Notes under the pieces: generated by a model
Told to the model about the DNA's origin: nothing
Seen by the model: only the letters and a program-made list of their open reading frames with translations
The model's database searches: none
Origin: Acidovorax sp. Root219
GTDB lineage: Bacteria; Pseudomonadota; Gammaproteobacteria; Burkholderiales; Burkholderiaceae_C
Assembly: GCF_001428665.1 (NCBI RefSeq)
Contig: NZ_LMIJ01000014.1
Coordinates: 348,577 to 412,576 of the forward strand
Length of the DNA stretch: 64,000 nucleotides
Direction of reading: 5' to 3'
Part shown: piece by piece, positions 8,144 to 16,062 of the stretch
How the letters are laid out: each line of letters begins with the position of its first letter
Position numbering within the stretch: the stretch's first letter is position 1
Translations under genes and position numbers: made by a program

Positions 8144-9349
8144 TCAGAGAGCGGGCACGGCATTGGCTGCCGCCACCGCCCTCTCGGGCGCCTGCACCAC
8201 CTCCACCCGGTTGCGCCCGCGCTTCTTGGCCAGGTACATGGCCTCGTCGGCACGCTGCAGTGCTGCATCAGGCGTGTCACCCGCAGTGCACAGGGTGACT
8301 CCGATGCTCACCGTCAGTGCAATCGGCCCCCGGGCTGTGGGCATCGGCTGTGCGGCGACCATGGCGCACAGGCGCTCGGCCACGATGCAGGCTCCCTCGT
8401 AGCCGGCGTTGGGCAGCACGATGGCGAACTCTTCTCCTCCCAGGCGGCCCAGCACGTCTTCACGGCGCAGGCAGCGGTTGGCCAGCAGCACGAAGTGGCG
8501 CAGCACCTCGTCGCCGCATTGGTGGCCCCAGGTGTCGTTGACCTTCTTGAAGTGGTCCAGATCGATCACCAGCACGGGGGGCCCGCCCCCCGCCGTGCGC
8601 TGGGCATGGCTCATGGCCTTGTCCAGCAGGGTCAGAAAGGCCCGGCGGTTGAACACATTGGTCAGCGGGTCCACCTCGGCCAGGTGCCGCAGTTCGCTGG
8701 TGATGAATTCATTGGCCAGCATCAGCGTCCCAAAGGCCAGCAGCAGCAGCGCCACCAGGGACTCCAGCACCACGAACTGCGAGATCTGGGCCACCACGGT
8801 CGCGTTCAGCGGCCCGTCCATCGGGCCGTCTCCCAGGGTGAACAGCAGCGGTCGCAGCAGCAGGAACAGGCCATGCCCCCCGGCAGCCGCCGCGAACATG
8901 TAGCGGGCAGGCACCAGCCCGATGCCCCCATGGGCCAGCGTGCGGGCCGTCAGCAGGAAAAACACCCCGGCACCCAGGCCCGCAAAGACGAAGCGCATGC
9001 CCAGATGCGGTCGCACCACGGTGAAAAAGACCGCAAGCAGCACCAGCGCCCCTATGGCCACTGCCGCATATCCATGCGACACCGCACGCCGCCCCATGTA
9101 GGCACGGGCGCCCAGCAGGCACAGATAGGCCGCCAGTGACACCGACCCCTGCGAGAGCACCACCGACACCACCTCGGGCAACTGCCCGCGCGCCAGCAAG
9201 CCCACGCCGAACACGAAGGCAAAGAAATACGACAGCATCCACAGCCTCAGGCCCGGGATATTCCTGTTGAAGTGCCACATCGCAAACAGCACGGCGGTGA
9301 CCAGTGCAGACAGGATGGCAGCGAGGATGACGAGTGTGGGACTGTGCAC
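8144..9349 (-). CDS. Membrane-bound diguanylate cyclase (GGDEF)
   Basis: A 401-residue protein. Residues 1 to about 195 form five or six transmembrane helices with little soluble loop, an unassigned membrane sensor. The C-terminal domain is a GGDEF cyclase: DPLTNVFNRRAFL opening, VLVIDLDHFKKVNDTWGH nucleotide-binding segment and an active-site GGEEF. An inhibitory RxxD site (RRED) stands exactly five residues before GGEEF, so product inhibition by c-di-GMP is expected. It makes c-di-GMP from two GTP. The start codon is GTG with no clear Shine-Dalgarno sequence, so the exact N-terminus is uncertain. The EAL protein at 30892 would act in the opposite direction. Confidence 0.92.
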   Translation of the reverse strand: MHSPTLVILAAILSALVTAVLFAMWHFNRNIPGLRLWMLSYFFAFVFGVGLLARGQLPEVVSVVLSQGSVSLAAYLCLLGARAYMGRRAVSHGYAAVAIGALVLLAVFFTVVRPHLGMRFVFAGLGAGVFFLLTARTLAHGGIGLVPARYMFAAAAGGHGLFLLLRPLLFTLGDGPMDGPLNATVVAQISQFVVLESLVALLLLAFGTLMLANEFITSELRHLAEVDPLTNVFNRRAFLTLLDKAMSHAQRTAGGGPPVLVIDLDHFKKVNDTWGHQCGDEVLRHFVLLANRCLRREDVLGRLGGEEFAIVLPNAGYEGACIVAERLCAMVAAQPMPTARGPIALTVSIGVTLCTAGDTPDAALQRADEAMYLAKKRGRNRVEVVQAPERAVAAANAVPAL

Positions 9350-9554
9350 TGAGGGTTAAAGGCTGGCGGTTGTCGGGCGCGCGCGTTGGTCGAGCAACAA
9401 TCAGTGATGGAATGCCGATGGGGCCCCAATGTTACCCTTGCGCCATGACCGGTGTCTGACTGTGTTGCTGCAGGTTTGCTGAAAACAAACACCTGTGCCA
9501 GCCCGCATCCAGAGAAATGGCTGCGCACCACGCCCCGCCCTGCAGCCACGCGCC

Positions 9555-9730
9555 TTCACCATGATCGCCACGCACTCGCCCATCCTCATCGCCCATCCTG
9601 ACGCGACCATCTTCCACTGCGGCAAAGACGGAATCGAGGAGATCGCCTACCAGGACACCGAGCACTACCGGTGACCCGTGATTTCCTCATGGACCCGCAA
9701 CGCATGCTGGACCAATTGTTCGCGCAGTAG
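9555..9730 (+). pseudogene. 3' remnant of a COG3910-type AAA/ABC-like ATPase, frameshifted
   Basis: The + strand encodes MIATHSPILIAHPD, the switch-His region of small ABC-like ATPases (COG3910 type), followed by IEEIAYQDTEHYR. That family's C-terminus continues V-T-R-D-F-L. Here one G is missing at about 9671, giving a premature TGA, and the remaining TRDFLMDPQRMLDQLF runs in the next frame to a TAG at 9730. The N-terminal three quarters, including Walker A, is absent. This is therefore a double casualty, truncated and frameshifted. The stretch 9350-9554 upstream holds nothing else I can recognise. Confidence 0.75.
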
Positions 9731-9791
9731 CGCTCCAACCCACCGGGAGAACCCCGCCTTGGCCATCGATCACAGCATCCCGCCGGCACTG

Positions 9792-9935
9792 CACAGCGAC
9801 GGAGCACGCTTTCGCGGCGCTTTCAGCGGCGATGGCAGCGTGATGTCGGGCACCTGGTCGCTGCAGGCCCAGGGCAGCGCGAACTGGGAGCCGTGGATAA
9901 GCGTGGTGCTCAGGCAAGAAAGCCGCGTGGGCTGA
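9792..9935 (+). pseudogene. Possible 3' fragment of a small beta-barrel protein (DUF1579-like)
   Basis: About 45 codons read GARFRGAFSGDGSVMSGTW and then WEPWISVVLRQES. This resembles the closing strands of small polyketide-cyclase-like or DUF1579-type proteins, where a Gly-Asp-Gly turn precedes a Gly-x-Trp strand. No start codon, ribosome-binding site or N-terminal half precedes it; the sequence just upstream is the end of the ATPase remnant. I read it as another gene fragment left by deletion. The family assignment is weak. Confidence 0.3.
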
Positions 9936-9961
9936 AGGCCTGCCACAAGGAGACCGCCGCC

Positions 9962-10747
9962 ATGCGCAGACACGCGACCGCCTTCATTGCCGCGTTGACT
10001 TTCAGCGACGCCACCAGGGCCGAAGCCGCCCTGACGGACCTGATCCTCCTGATACCCAAGATCATCCTCATGGGCCTCTACCAGGAGCTGGCACGGCCCT
10101 GGGTGCTGGGCACCATCTGGGGGATCGCTGCGCTGTGCTGGGTGGCGTATTTCGTGACCGGCCGCGATGCGGTGGGCGACCTGATGGACCGATTCAGCCG
10201 CCCGGGCAAATCCCTGTTTAACCCGACCACCTACGGCGCCATGGGCTTCGTGGCCGTCGCGTCGCTGGTCTACGTTCTCATCGGCTACGCGGTATGGGGC
10301 TCGCCTCCAGAGCGCCGTGAAAGCCCGGCCTACCAGCACAATGCAACCAGGCAACCAGCCAAGCCCCGCGTCAAGCACACCTTGCCCTACCCCTACGGCA
10401 AGTCGCCTCGCAATGCCCGGGGCGAATGGCCGAGCTCCAGCGACACCCTGCCCGACCAGCCCTACCTGGCCTATGGCGGCAGTGCCATCCTGCTGCTGCG
10501 CAACCCCGGGGATGAAGGCCTCTGGGCACGCCTGTGCGCGGCCGAGGCCGATCCATGCGTTCCGCTGAGGCAGATCTACCTGGAACCACGGCATGCCTAC
10601 AGCACCGAGCGGCTGGACGCAGGCCGCTACCGGGTCATCTACACCCAGACCAGCGGAAAGAACCTGTCGGGAAGCAGCGCCGCCTTCCATCTGGGCAAGA
10701 ACCCGGCGGGCGCCGAAACGGTGGTCCTGTCGGACTTTCAGCAATAG
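9962..10747 (+). CDS. Membrane protein of unknown function
   Basis: A 261-residue protein not assignable to a known family. Two strong hydrophobic stretches lie near residues 45-65 (VLGTIWGIAALCWVAYFV) and 90-112 (YGAMGFVAVASLVYVLIGYA). A Pro/Arg-rich linker follows, then a C-terminal domain of about 110 residues with PYLAYGGSAILLLRNP, a Cys pair (LCAAEADPC) and YRVIYTQTSGK. The tail is probably periplasmic, which would suit the paired cysteines. AAGGAG lies 9 bases upstream of the ATG. It stands alone between two gene remnants and a convergent operon. Confidence 0.7.
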   Translation: MRRHATAFIAALTFSDATRAEAALTDLILLIPKIILMGLYQELARPWVLGTIWGIAALCWVAYFVTGRDAVGDLMDRFSRPGKSLFNPTTYGAMGFVAVASLVYVLIGYAVWGSPPERRESPAYQHNATRQPAKPRVKHTLPYPYGKSPRNARGEWPSSSDTLPDQPYLAYGGSAILLLRNPGDEGLWARLCAAEADPCVPLRQIYLEPRHAYSTERLDAGRYRVIYTQTSGKNLSGSSAAFHLGKNPAGAETVVLSDFQQ

Positions 10748-10774
10748 GCGACAGGCCGGGCGGCCCGCCAGCCG

Positions 10775-12061
10775 TCAGCCCGCCACCACGTTGCACTCCC
10801 GGCGCAGCAGCGCCAGGGCATCGTGCATCTGGTAGTCCATGTCGCTCAGCAGCGTGGCCTGCGACTCCTGCACGAAGCTGTTCCACAGGTCCACATAGTC
10901 GGCCTGGCGTGCACCGGGCGCATTCGCGCGGATGAAATCCGCGGCCAGCGCGGGCTGCCAGCCGCTCTTGCGCAGCTTGCGCACCAGGCTGGCGGCGGTC
11001 TTTTCGGTCAGCACCGTCTTCTTGGGCGTGGCGGTGGCCAGGCACAGGAACAGGGTGAGCAGGCTGGGCTCGTCCTCGTTGCCCTGCACCGTCTTCGTCC
11101 AGGTCTTGCTGGCGGGCTGGGGCGCATCGCCCTCTTCGTCCAGGTCGGCCAGGTTGCGGTGGTAGTCGTCCACCTCGGCCAGCGGGTCGTCGAGCAGAAA
11201 GTAGCGCGCGCGGAAACCGCTGGTGGGCCGCAGCAGGTTGCGCAGCGGGGTGGCAGCGTCGAGCAGCTTGGGCAGGTCGGCCAGCACGGCAGCGCGCTGC
11301 GCCTCCACCACGTCTTTCAGGTCCGCAGGCAGGCCCGGCGGCAGCGACAGCCTGACCTGGTCGGCCGTGGTCTTCTTCTTGCGGTGGGCGGTCGCGATCT
11401 TCTCGAACACCACGGCGTTGGGCCAGTCGCCCACCTTGGGGGCCAGGGCCTGCAGCAGCAGGCCGGCGCGGACCACGGCCTCCGCGTCGGCACCCGACTC
11501 TTCGAGCGCATCGTCGTCCAGGTCGTACTGCTCGGCCATCCACCGGGCGGCGCTGATGGCCGCTGCGATCTGGCTGCGGCGCGCCAGCTCGGCGCGGTAG
11601 TCGGCATGGCTGCGCAGGGACCACACGGCCAGCAGCGGCGTTTCGGCGTCGGCATAGCCGCCCATGCCGAAGTTGCTGCTCTCGGGCATGGCGATCAGGC
11701 GCTTGAGCATGTCCGAGCCGCCCTTGGAGCGCGACAGGAAGGAGTTGTCGCGCAGCGATACCGCCGCCTTCTGCAGGTCGCCATCCGTGGTGTCCAGGAG
11801 GAACAGGCTGATCAGGTTGACCATGCGGTCACGGGCCTTTTCCAGCTCCGGGCGCAGGAACTCGCTGCCGAAGTAGCGTGCGATCTGCACCATGCCCTTG
11901 GGGGCGTCGGTGTTCATTGCCGCCAACTTCGCCGCGTCGATGATGCCGTGCGCCACGCCGTGGGCCAGGGCCTTTTCAAAGAACGGGCGCGCATCGTGCA
12001 GTTGCAGCGCGTTGGCGGCTGCAGGCGGATCGATGGCAGGAGATGTATCGTGCGCGGTCAT
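10775..12061 (-). CDS. Protein of unknown function, last gene of the J-domain operon
   Basis: A 428-residue, mainly helical, soluble protein with no family I recognise. Its first 60 residues (ARPFFEKALAHGVAHGIID and ARYFGSEFLRPELEKAR) and mid part (VGDWPNAVVFEKIATAH) look like helical repeats. The central part has a basic KKKTT patch, then an acidic linker rich in Asp/Glu/Pro, and a C-terminal helical domain. No signal peptide or membrane segment is seen. It begins 6 bases after the stop of the 251-residue gene and closes an operon with it, the 191-residue gene and a J-domain co-chaperone. I infer that it is a client or partner of that J-domain protein. Confidence 0.8.
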   Translation of the reverse strand: MTAHDTSPAIDPPAAANALQLHDARPFFEKALAHGVAHGIIDAAKLAAMNTDAPKGMVQIARYFGSEFLRPELEKARDRMVNLISLFLLDTTDGDLQKAAVSLRDNSFLSRSKGGSDMLKRLIAMPESSNFGMGGYADAETPLLAVWSLRSHADYRAELARRSQIAAAISAARWMAEQYDLDDDALEESGADAEAVVRAGLLLQALAPKVGDWPNAVVFEKIATAHRKKKTTADQVRLSLPPGLPADLKDVVEAQRAAVLADLPKLLDAATPLRNLLRPTSGFRARYFLLDDPLAEVDDYHRNLADLDEEGDAPQPASKTWTKTVQGNEDEPSLLTLFLCLATATPKKTVLTEKTAASLVRKLRKSGWQPALAADFIRANAPGARQADYVDLWNSFVQESQATLLSDMDYQMHDALALLRRECNVVAG

Positions 12062-12067
12062 GGTCGC

Positions 12068-12823
12068 TTAAATCGCCGATTCCTCGTCGGAAGCGCGCGC
12101 AGCGGGCGTGGCCTTGCCGCGGTCGGTCTCGCTGGTCTCGAACTTGCCGTCGTCCTCTTCCGCCGCCTCGTCGCCCTCCTCCAGGCCCAGGTCGAAGGCA
12201 CGGGCCTTGGCGCGCAGCACCAGCAGGGTTTCGATGAACAGGTCGCGGCACTCGTAGCGCAGCAGCCAGGCCATCTGCATCCAGTCGCGGTCGGCCACCT
12301 CATCCTGGTCGATGCGCGGCTGCACATAGCCCGAGGCCAGCAGTTCGTCGTCGGTCAGCGTGGGGCCGTAGTCTTCCACCGCGTCGAAAGTGCCGGTGCG
12401 GGCAAAGGCCTCGATGCGGCTCCACTTTTCGGCAAAGTAGTTGGCCAGGGCCTCGCTGCCGCCCTCCAGGTCGCCAATGGCGGTGAGGAAGGCCACCGGG
12501 TCGGCATCGTCGCGGAACACCACGGCGTTGACCATGTTGCGCAGGTGCGTGTGGGTAAGGTCCTTGTACTGCTTTTCGAGCACCATGGCGCGCGCAAACT
12601 GCTCGGGCGTGACCAGCAGGTTGACCACCGAGGCCTTGGAGTCGTCGTACTCGCGCATCACGGCCAGGATGTCCTTGGGCGCAAGCTGGTCCAGCACCAC
12701 CATCAGGGCTTTGTCGCCATCGGTGTCGGCCAGCTCGGCCAGCGCCGACTCGGCGCCCACGATGTCGCCAGCCGCGATGAGGCTGGTGGTCTTGGTGATC
12801 AGGGCCAGGTGGTTGTTGCTCAT
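12068..12823 (-). CDS. Protein of unknown function in the J-domain operon
   Basis: A 251-residue soluble protein of unknown family. The N-terminal 100 residues read like paired helices (LIAAGDIVGAESALAELAD, then LAPKDILAVMREYDDSKA), similar in texture to TPR or HEAT helices. The C-terminal 45 residues are a low-complexity acidic tail (GLEEGDEAAEEDDG and onward), probably disordered. AAGGA lies upstream of the ATG, and only 2 bases separate this start from the stop of the 191-residue gene. Charged tails recur in all three unknown proteins of this operon. Confidence 0.8.
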   Translation of the reverse strand: MSNNHLALITKTTSLIAAGDIVGAESALAELADTDGDKALMVVLDQLAPKDILAVMREYDDSKASVVNLLVTPEQFARAMVLEKQYKDLTHTHLRNMVNAVVFRDDADPVAFLTAIGDLEGGSEALANYFAEKWSRIEAFARTGTFDAVEDYGPTLTDDELLASGYVQPRIDQDEVADRDWMQMAWLLRYECRDLFIETLLVLRAKARAFDLGLEEGDEAAEEDDGKFETSETDRGKATPAARASDEESAI

Positions 12824-12825
12824 GG

Positions 12826-13401
12826 TCAGTCCTTGCGGTCAAAGCCTACGTCGGACAGCCAGTTGTCGCTGGCCTCGTCGCGGGAGCGGGCGTTGTGCGG
12901 GTCGGCGGCGTCGTCGGCGCTCAGGTTGTCGTAATCGTCGTCGTGCTCGGCGGCGTCTTCATCGTCGCCCTCTTCCTCGGCTTCGGCATGCTGGGCCGCA
13001 GGCGCCAGGCGCGAATGCACCTGCAGGTATTCGAGGCCCGCTGCCACGGCCATGAAGCGCTCGCCACCGGGTTCGGCCAGCACCGTCTTGGCCAGGCCTG
13101 CAGCCCAGGGTTCGAGCAGCACCGCCCCGTCGGCCAGGGTGTTCCAGGCCGGCAGGTTGTCAGCGCCCCTGCTGATCAGGTTTTCCAGCGCCGCAGGGCG
13201 CGCGAAGCGAAAGCCCTGGTGAAAGACCACGGCCACCATCTCGGGGGCCAGCTCCATCATCTGCACGAGAAAGGCGATTTCGCTGCGCTTTTGCGTGAGC
13301 CGCTTGCGCAGCACGTCCTTGCCTTCGGAATCCTGGGTCAGGTCATCGAGCTCGGCCTGGTAGGCCGAACGCAGGTCATAAAAATAGGGAGAGAGTTTCA
13401 C
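12826..13401 (-). CDS. Protein of unknown function in the J-domain operon
   Basis: A 191-residue soluble protein of unknown family. The first 70 residues are helical and charged (a YQAELDDLTQDSEGKDVLRK helix and a KRSEIAFLVQMMELAP helix). The C-terminal 60 residues are strikingly acidic (EAEEEGDDEDAAEHDDDYDN) and likely disordered. The start codon is GTG and overlaps the TGA of the J-domain gene by 4 bases (GTGA), so translation of the two is coupled. That overlap is good evidence that this protein functions with the J-domain protein. Confidence 0.8.
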   Translation of the reverse strand: MKLSPYFYDLRSAYQAELDDLTQDSEGKDVLRKRLTQKRSEIAFLVQMMELAPEMVAVVFHQGFRFARPAALENLISRGADNLPAWNTLADGAVLLEPWAAGLAKTVLAEPGGERFMAVAAGLEYLQVHSRLAPAAQHAEAEEEGDDEDAAEHDDDYDNLSADDAADPHNARSRDEASDNWLSDVGFDRKD

Positions 13402-13682
13402 GAAGGAAGAATGCCTTGGGTATAGGTGTGCCAGATTTCCTGGGCGGTCTGCAGCGGGTCGTCCAGCAGGTTGCGGCGGCGGTTGTCGTCGTAGGCCTGG
13501 CGGGCTTCGTCGTCGGACAGCACGTCGTAGGCCTTCTGCACCAACTGGAAGCGCTGCGCAGCATCGGGCGCCGGGTTGCGGTCCGGGTGGTAGAAGGCCG
13601 CCTTCTGGCGGTAGGCCTTCTTGATGTCGGCGAGCGAGGCGTTGGCCGCCAGCCCAAGGGCAGCGTAGTGGTCTGCGGTCAT
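13398..13682 (-). CDS. Small J-domain co-chaperone
   Basis: A 94-residue protein consisting almost entirely of a J domain: DHYAALGLAANASLADIKKA (helices I and II), the HPD catalytic motif in FYHPDRNPAPD, and helices III and IV (QLVQKAYDVLSDDEARQAYD). There is no Gly/Phe region, zinc centre or peptide-binding domain, so it is a class C J protein that would recruit DnaK to a specific client. ATG 13682 is chosen because it opens directly into helix I; a longer frame runs back into the inverted repeat upstream. It heads the operon of three unrecognised genes, whose first member overlaps its stop. Confidence 0.88.
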   Translation of the reverse strand: MTADHYAALGLAANASLADIKKAYRQKAAFYHPDRNPAPDAAQRFQLVQKAYDVLSDDEARQAYDDNRRRNLLDDPLQTAQEIWHTYTQGILPS

Positions 13683-13709
13683 GGATTTGAAGGGTTGCTG
13701 CGGCCAGGC

Positions 13710-13880
13710 GCTAGGAGCGTGAGCGGAAGAAGGCATCGAAGCGAAACGCTCGAAAACCGAGGATCGCTGGGTAGCACCGACAAGCCCAGGGTGGACCCCT
13801 GGGCGCAGGAAGTGATACCCGGCGAGACCGGTTTGTCGAGCGTTGCAGCCGATGCTCCTTCTGCCGCGCACGCTCCTAGC
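13710..13880 (-). repeat. Long imperfect inverted repeat (hairpin) between yebC and the J-domain operon
   Basis: The ends GCTAGGAGCGTGAGCGG and CCGCGCACGCTCCTAGC are near-perfect inverted copies. Moving inward, AACGCTCGAAAAACCG-type and CGGTTTGTCGAGCGTT pair, then GCTGGGTA with TACCCGGC, and the centre is a perfect 8-bp stem GCCCAGGG / CCCTGGGC (13784-13804) with loop TGGAC. Weaker pairing extends out to about 13692-13893. The whole segment can fold into one rod. It could be a MITE, a REP-like element, or a structured RNA or attenuator between the two minus-strand genes. It is intergenic and about 170 bp. Confidence 0.75.
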
Positions 13881-13898
13881 CTCGCAGCCACCAGCCTT

Positions 13899-14612
13899 TT
13901 AACCACCCAGGCTCACGTAAACGTTCTGCACGTCGTCGTTGGAGTCGATGGCGGCCAGAAAGGTTTCCACTTCTTCCAGCTGTTCTGCAGTGAGGTTGGC
14001 GGGGTTCACCGGGTTCTTGGGCTTGTAGCCCAGCTTGGCCGACAGCACCGTGAAGCCCTGGGCCGGCAACGCGCGGCTCACCAGATCGAGGTCGGTCGGG
14101 TCGGTCCAGAAGGTGGTGGTGCCTTCTTCGTCGCCGGCTTCAAAGTCCTGCGCACCGGCCTCGATGGCGGCCAGTTCGGGGTCGGCACCGGCGCTGGCGG
14201 GCTCGGCTTCGATCATGCCCACGTGGTTGAAGTCCCAGGCCACCGAGCCGGAGGTACCCAGTTGGCCCTTGCGGAACAGCACGCGCATCTCGGGCGCGGT
14301 GCGGTTGACGTTGTCGGTCAGGCACTCGACCATCACCGCCACCTGGTGGGGGGCAAAGCCCTCATAGATCACGTGTTCGTAGTTGACCGCGTCGGCGCCC
14401 GTGCCCGAGCCCTTCTTGATGGCGCGCTCCAGCGTTTCCTTGGGCATGGAGACCTTGCGGGCTTGCTCGACCACGAGGCGCAGGCGTGCATTGCCGGCCG
14501 GGTCGGCACCGCCGCGTGCAGCGACCATGATTTCCTTGACCAGCTTGCCAAACAGCTTGCCCTTGGCATCAGCGACCTGTGCCTTGCCTTTTGCTTTCCA
14601 CTGCGCGCCCAT
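13899..14612 (-). CDS. yebC: YebC/PmpR-family protein
   Basis: A 237-residue cytoplasmic protein of the YebC/PmpR family. The family opening [19 protein letters not shown] is intact, followed by [20 protein letters not shown] and [13 protein letters not shown]. Family members were described as DNA-binding transcription regulators and, more recently, as ribosome-associated factors that relieve stalling at proline-rich sequences; which applies here cannot be told from sequence. Length is normal. An AGGAAGAG ribosome-binding site lies upstream. A long inverted repeat sits immediately downstream of its stop. Confidence 0.95.
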   Translation of the reverse strand: MGAQWKAKGKAQVADAKGKLFGKLVKEIMVAARGGADPAGNARLRLVVEQARKVSMPKETLERAIKKGSGTGADAVNYEHVIYEGFAPHQVAVMVECLTDNVNRTAPEMRVLFRKGQLGTSGSVAWDFNHVGMIEAEPASAGADPELAAIEAGAQDFEAGDEEGTTTFWTDPTDLDLVSRALPAQGFTVLSAKLGYKPKNPVNPANLTAEQLEEVETFLAAIDSNDDVQNVYVSLGG

Positions 14613-14832
14613 GTTGGATCTCTTCCTAGGTGGTGTATTGGTTGTTGGCGCGCCAGGGCGCCCAAATGGAGGTCAAGGGCTGGGATCGGGGGCCGCAGGG
14701 CGTTGTAAAAAAGCCGCAGGGCACAACCCAGCCGAACCCTGTAGGGTACCACTGTCACACCATCGGCCCGCAGGTATTTGTGCATGCCCCCGCCGGGGTA
14801 ATCTCGGAGCCTGCAATCTTCGTGGAGACCGG

Positions 14833-16062
14833 ATGCTCAACACCCTGTGGCTGGGTTTTTTCATCGTCGCCGCCATGGCGGCCTTTGCCCAGTGGCTGGT
14901 GGGCGGCAATGCGCAGATCTTCGGCGCCATGGTCGAGGCGCTGTTCGCCATGGCCAAACTGTCGGTCGAGGTGATGGTGCTGCTGTTCGGCACGCTCACG
15001 CTGTGGCTGGGCTTTTTGCGCATTGCCGAAAAGGCCGGCATCGTCGACGCCCTCGCCCGCTGGCTGGCGCCGCTGTTCGCCAAGCTCATGCCCGAGGTGC
15101 CGCGCGGCCACCAGTCGCTGGGGCTGATCACGCTGAACTTTGCCGCCAACGCCCTGGGGCTGGACAACGCGGCCACGCCCATGGGCCTGAAAGCCATGCG
15201 CTCGCTGCAAGAGCTCAACCCCCGGCCCGATACCGCCACCAACGCGCAGATCCTGTTCCTGGTGCTCAACGCATCCTCGCTCACCTTGCTGCCGGTGACC
15301 ATCTTCATGTACCGCATGCAGCAGGGCGCGCCAGACCCGACGCTGGTCTTTCTGCCCATCCTGCTGGCCACCTCCGCCTCCACCCTGGTCGGGCTCGTGA
15401 CGGTCGCCATCGTGCAGCGGCTGCCGCTGTGGCACCCCGTGGTGCTGGCCTACCTGCTGCCCGTGGCGCTGCTGCTGGGCGGCTTCATGGCCTTGCTGAC
15501 CACGCTGAGCGCGGCGGCGCTGGCCAGCCTGTCATCGCTGCTGGGCAACCTCACGCTGTTTTCGCTGGTGGTGATGTTCGTGGTGCTGGGCGCCTGGCGC
15601 AAGGTGGCCGTGTACGAGGCCTTCATCGAGGGCGCGCGCGAGGGCTTCGACGTGGCAAAGGGCCTGCTGCCCTACCTGGTCGCCATGCTCTGCGCGGTGG
15701 GCGTGTTCCGCGCCTCGGGCGCGCTGGGCTATGTGCTCGACGCGATCCGCTGGTGCGTGGAGGCGGTCGGCGCCGACACGCGCTTTGTGGACGCATTGCC
15801 CACCGCCCTGGTCAAGCCCTTCTCGGGCAGCGCCGCCCGCGCCATGCTGATCGAGACCATGCAGACCCAGGGCGTGGACAGCTTTGCGGCGCGTGCGGCC
15901 GCCATCATCCAGGGCAGCACCGAGACCACCTTCTATGTGCTGGCGGTGTACTTTGGCGCGGTGGGCATACAGCGTGCACGGCACGCGGTGGCGTGTGCGC
16001 TGCTGGCGGAGCTGGCCGGGGTCATCGCAGCGATTGCTGTCTGCTACTGGTTTTTCGGTTAA
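14833..16062 (+). CDS. Fused SpmA/SpmB-like nucleoside-recognition membrane protein
   Basis: A 409-residue inner-membrane protein combining the two halves known as spore maturation proteins A and B (Gate/nucleoside-recognition domains). The N-terminal half has FFIVAAMAAFAQWLVGG, GHQSLGLITLNFAANALGLD and NAATPMGLKAM, which is the SpmA signature. The C-terminal half has LVKPFSGSAARAMLIETM and IIQGSTETTFYVLAVYFG, the SpmB signature. About nine or ten helices are predicted. Fused forms occur in non-sporulating Gram-negative bacteria; their transport role is unsettled. The chosen ATG gives the normal SpmA N-terminus. The IS element begins at the base after its stop codon. Confidence 0.85.
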   Translation: MLNTLWLGFFIVAAMAAFAQWLVGGNAQIFGAMVEALFAMAKLSVEVMVLLFGTLTLWLGFLRIAEKAGIVDALARWLAPLFAKLMPEVPRGHQSLGLITLNFAANALGLDNAATPMGLKAMRSLQELNPRPDTATNAQILFLVLNASSLTLLPVTIFMYRMQQGAPDPTLVFLPILLATSASTLVGLVTVAIVQRLPLWHPVVLAYLLPVALLLGGFMALLTTLSAAALASLSSLLGNLTLFSLVVMFVVLGAWRKVAVYEAFIEGAREGFDVAKGLLPYLVAMLCAVGVFRASGALGYVLDAIRWCVEAVGADTRFVDALPTALVKPFSGSAARAMLIETMQTQGVDSFAARAAAIIQGSTETTFYVLAVYFGAVGIQRARHAVACALLAELAGVIAAIAVCYWFFG

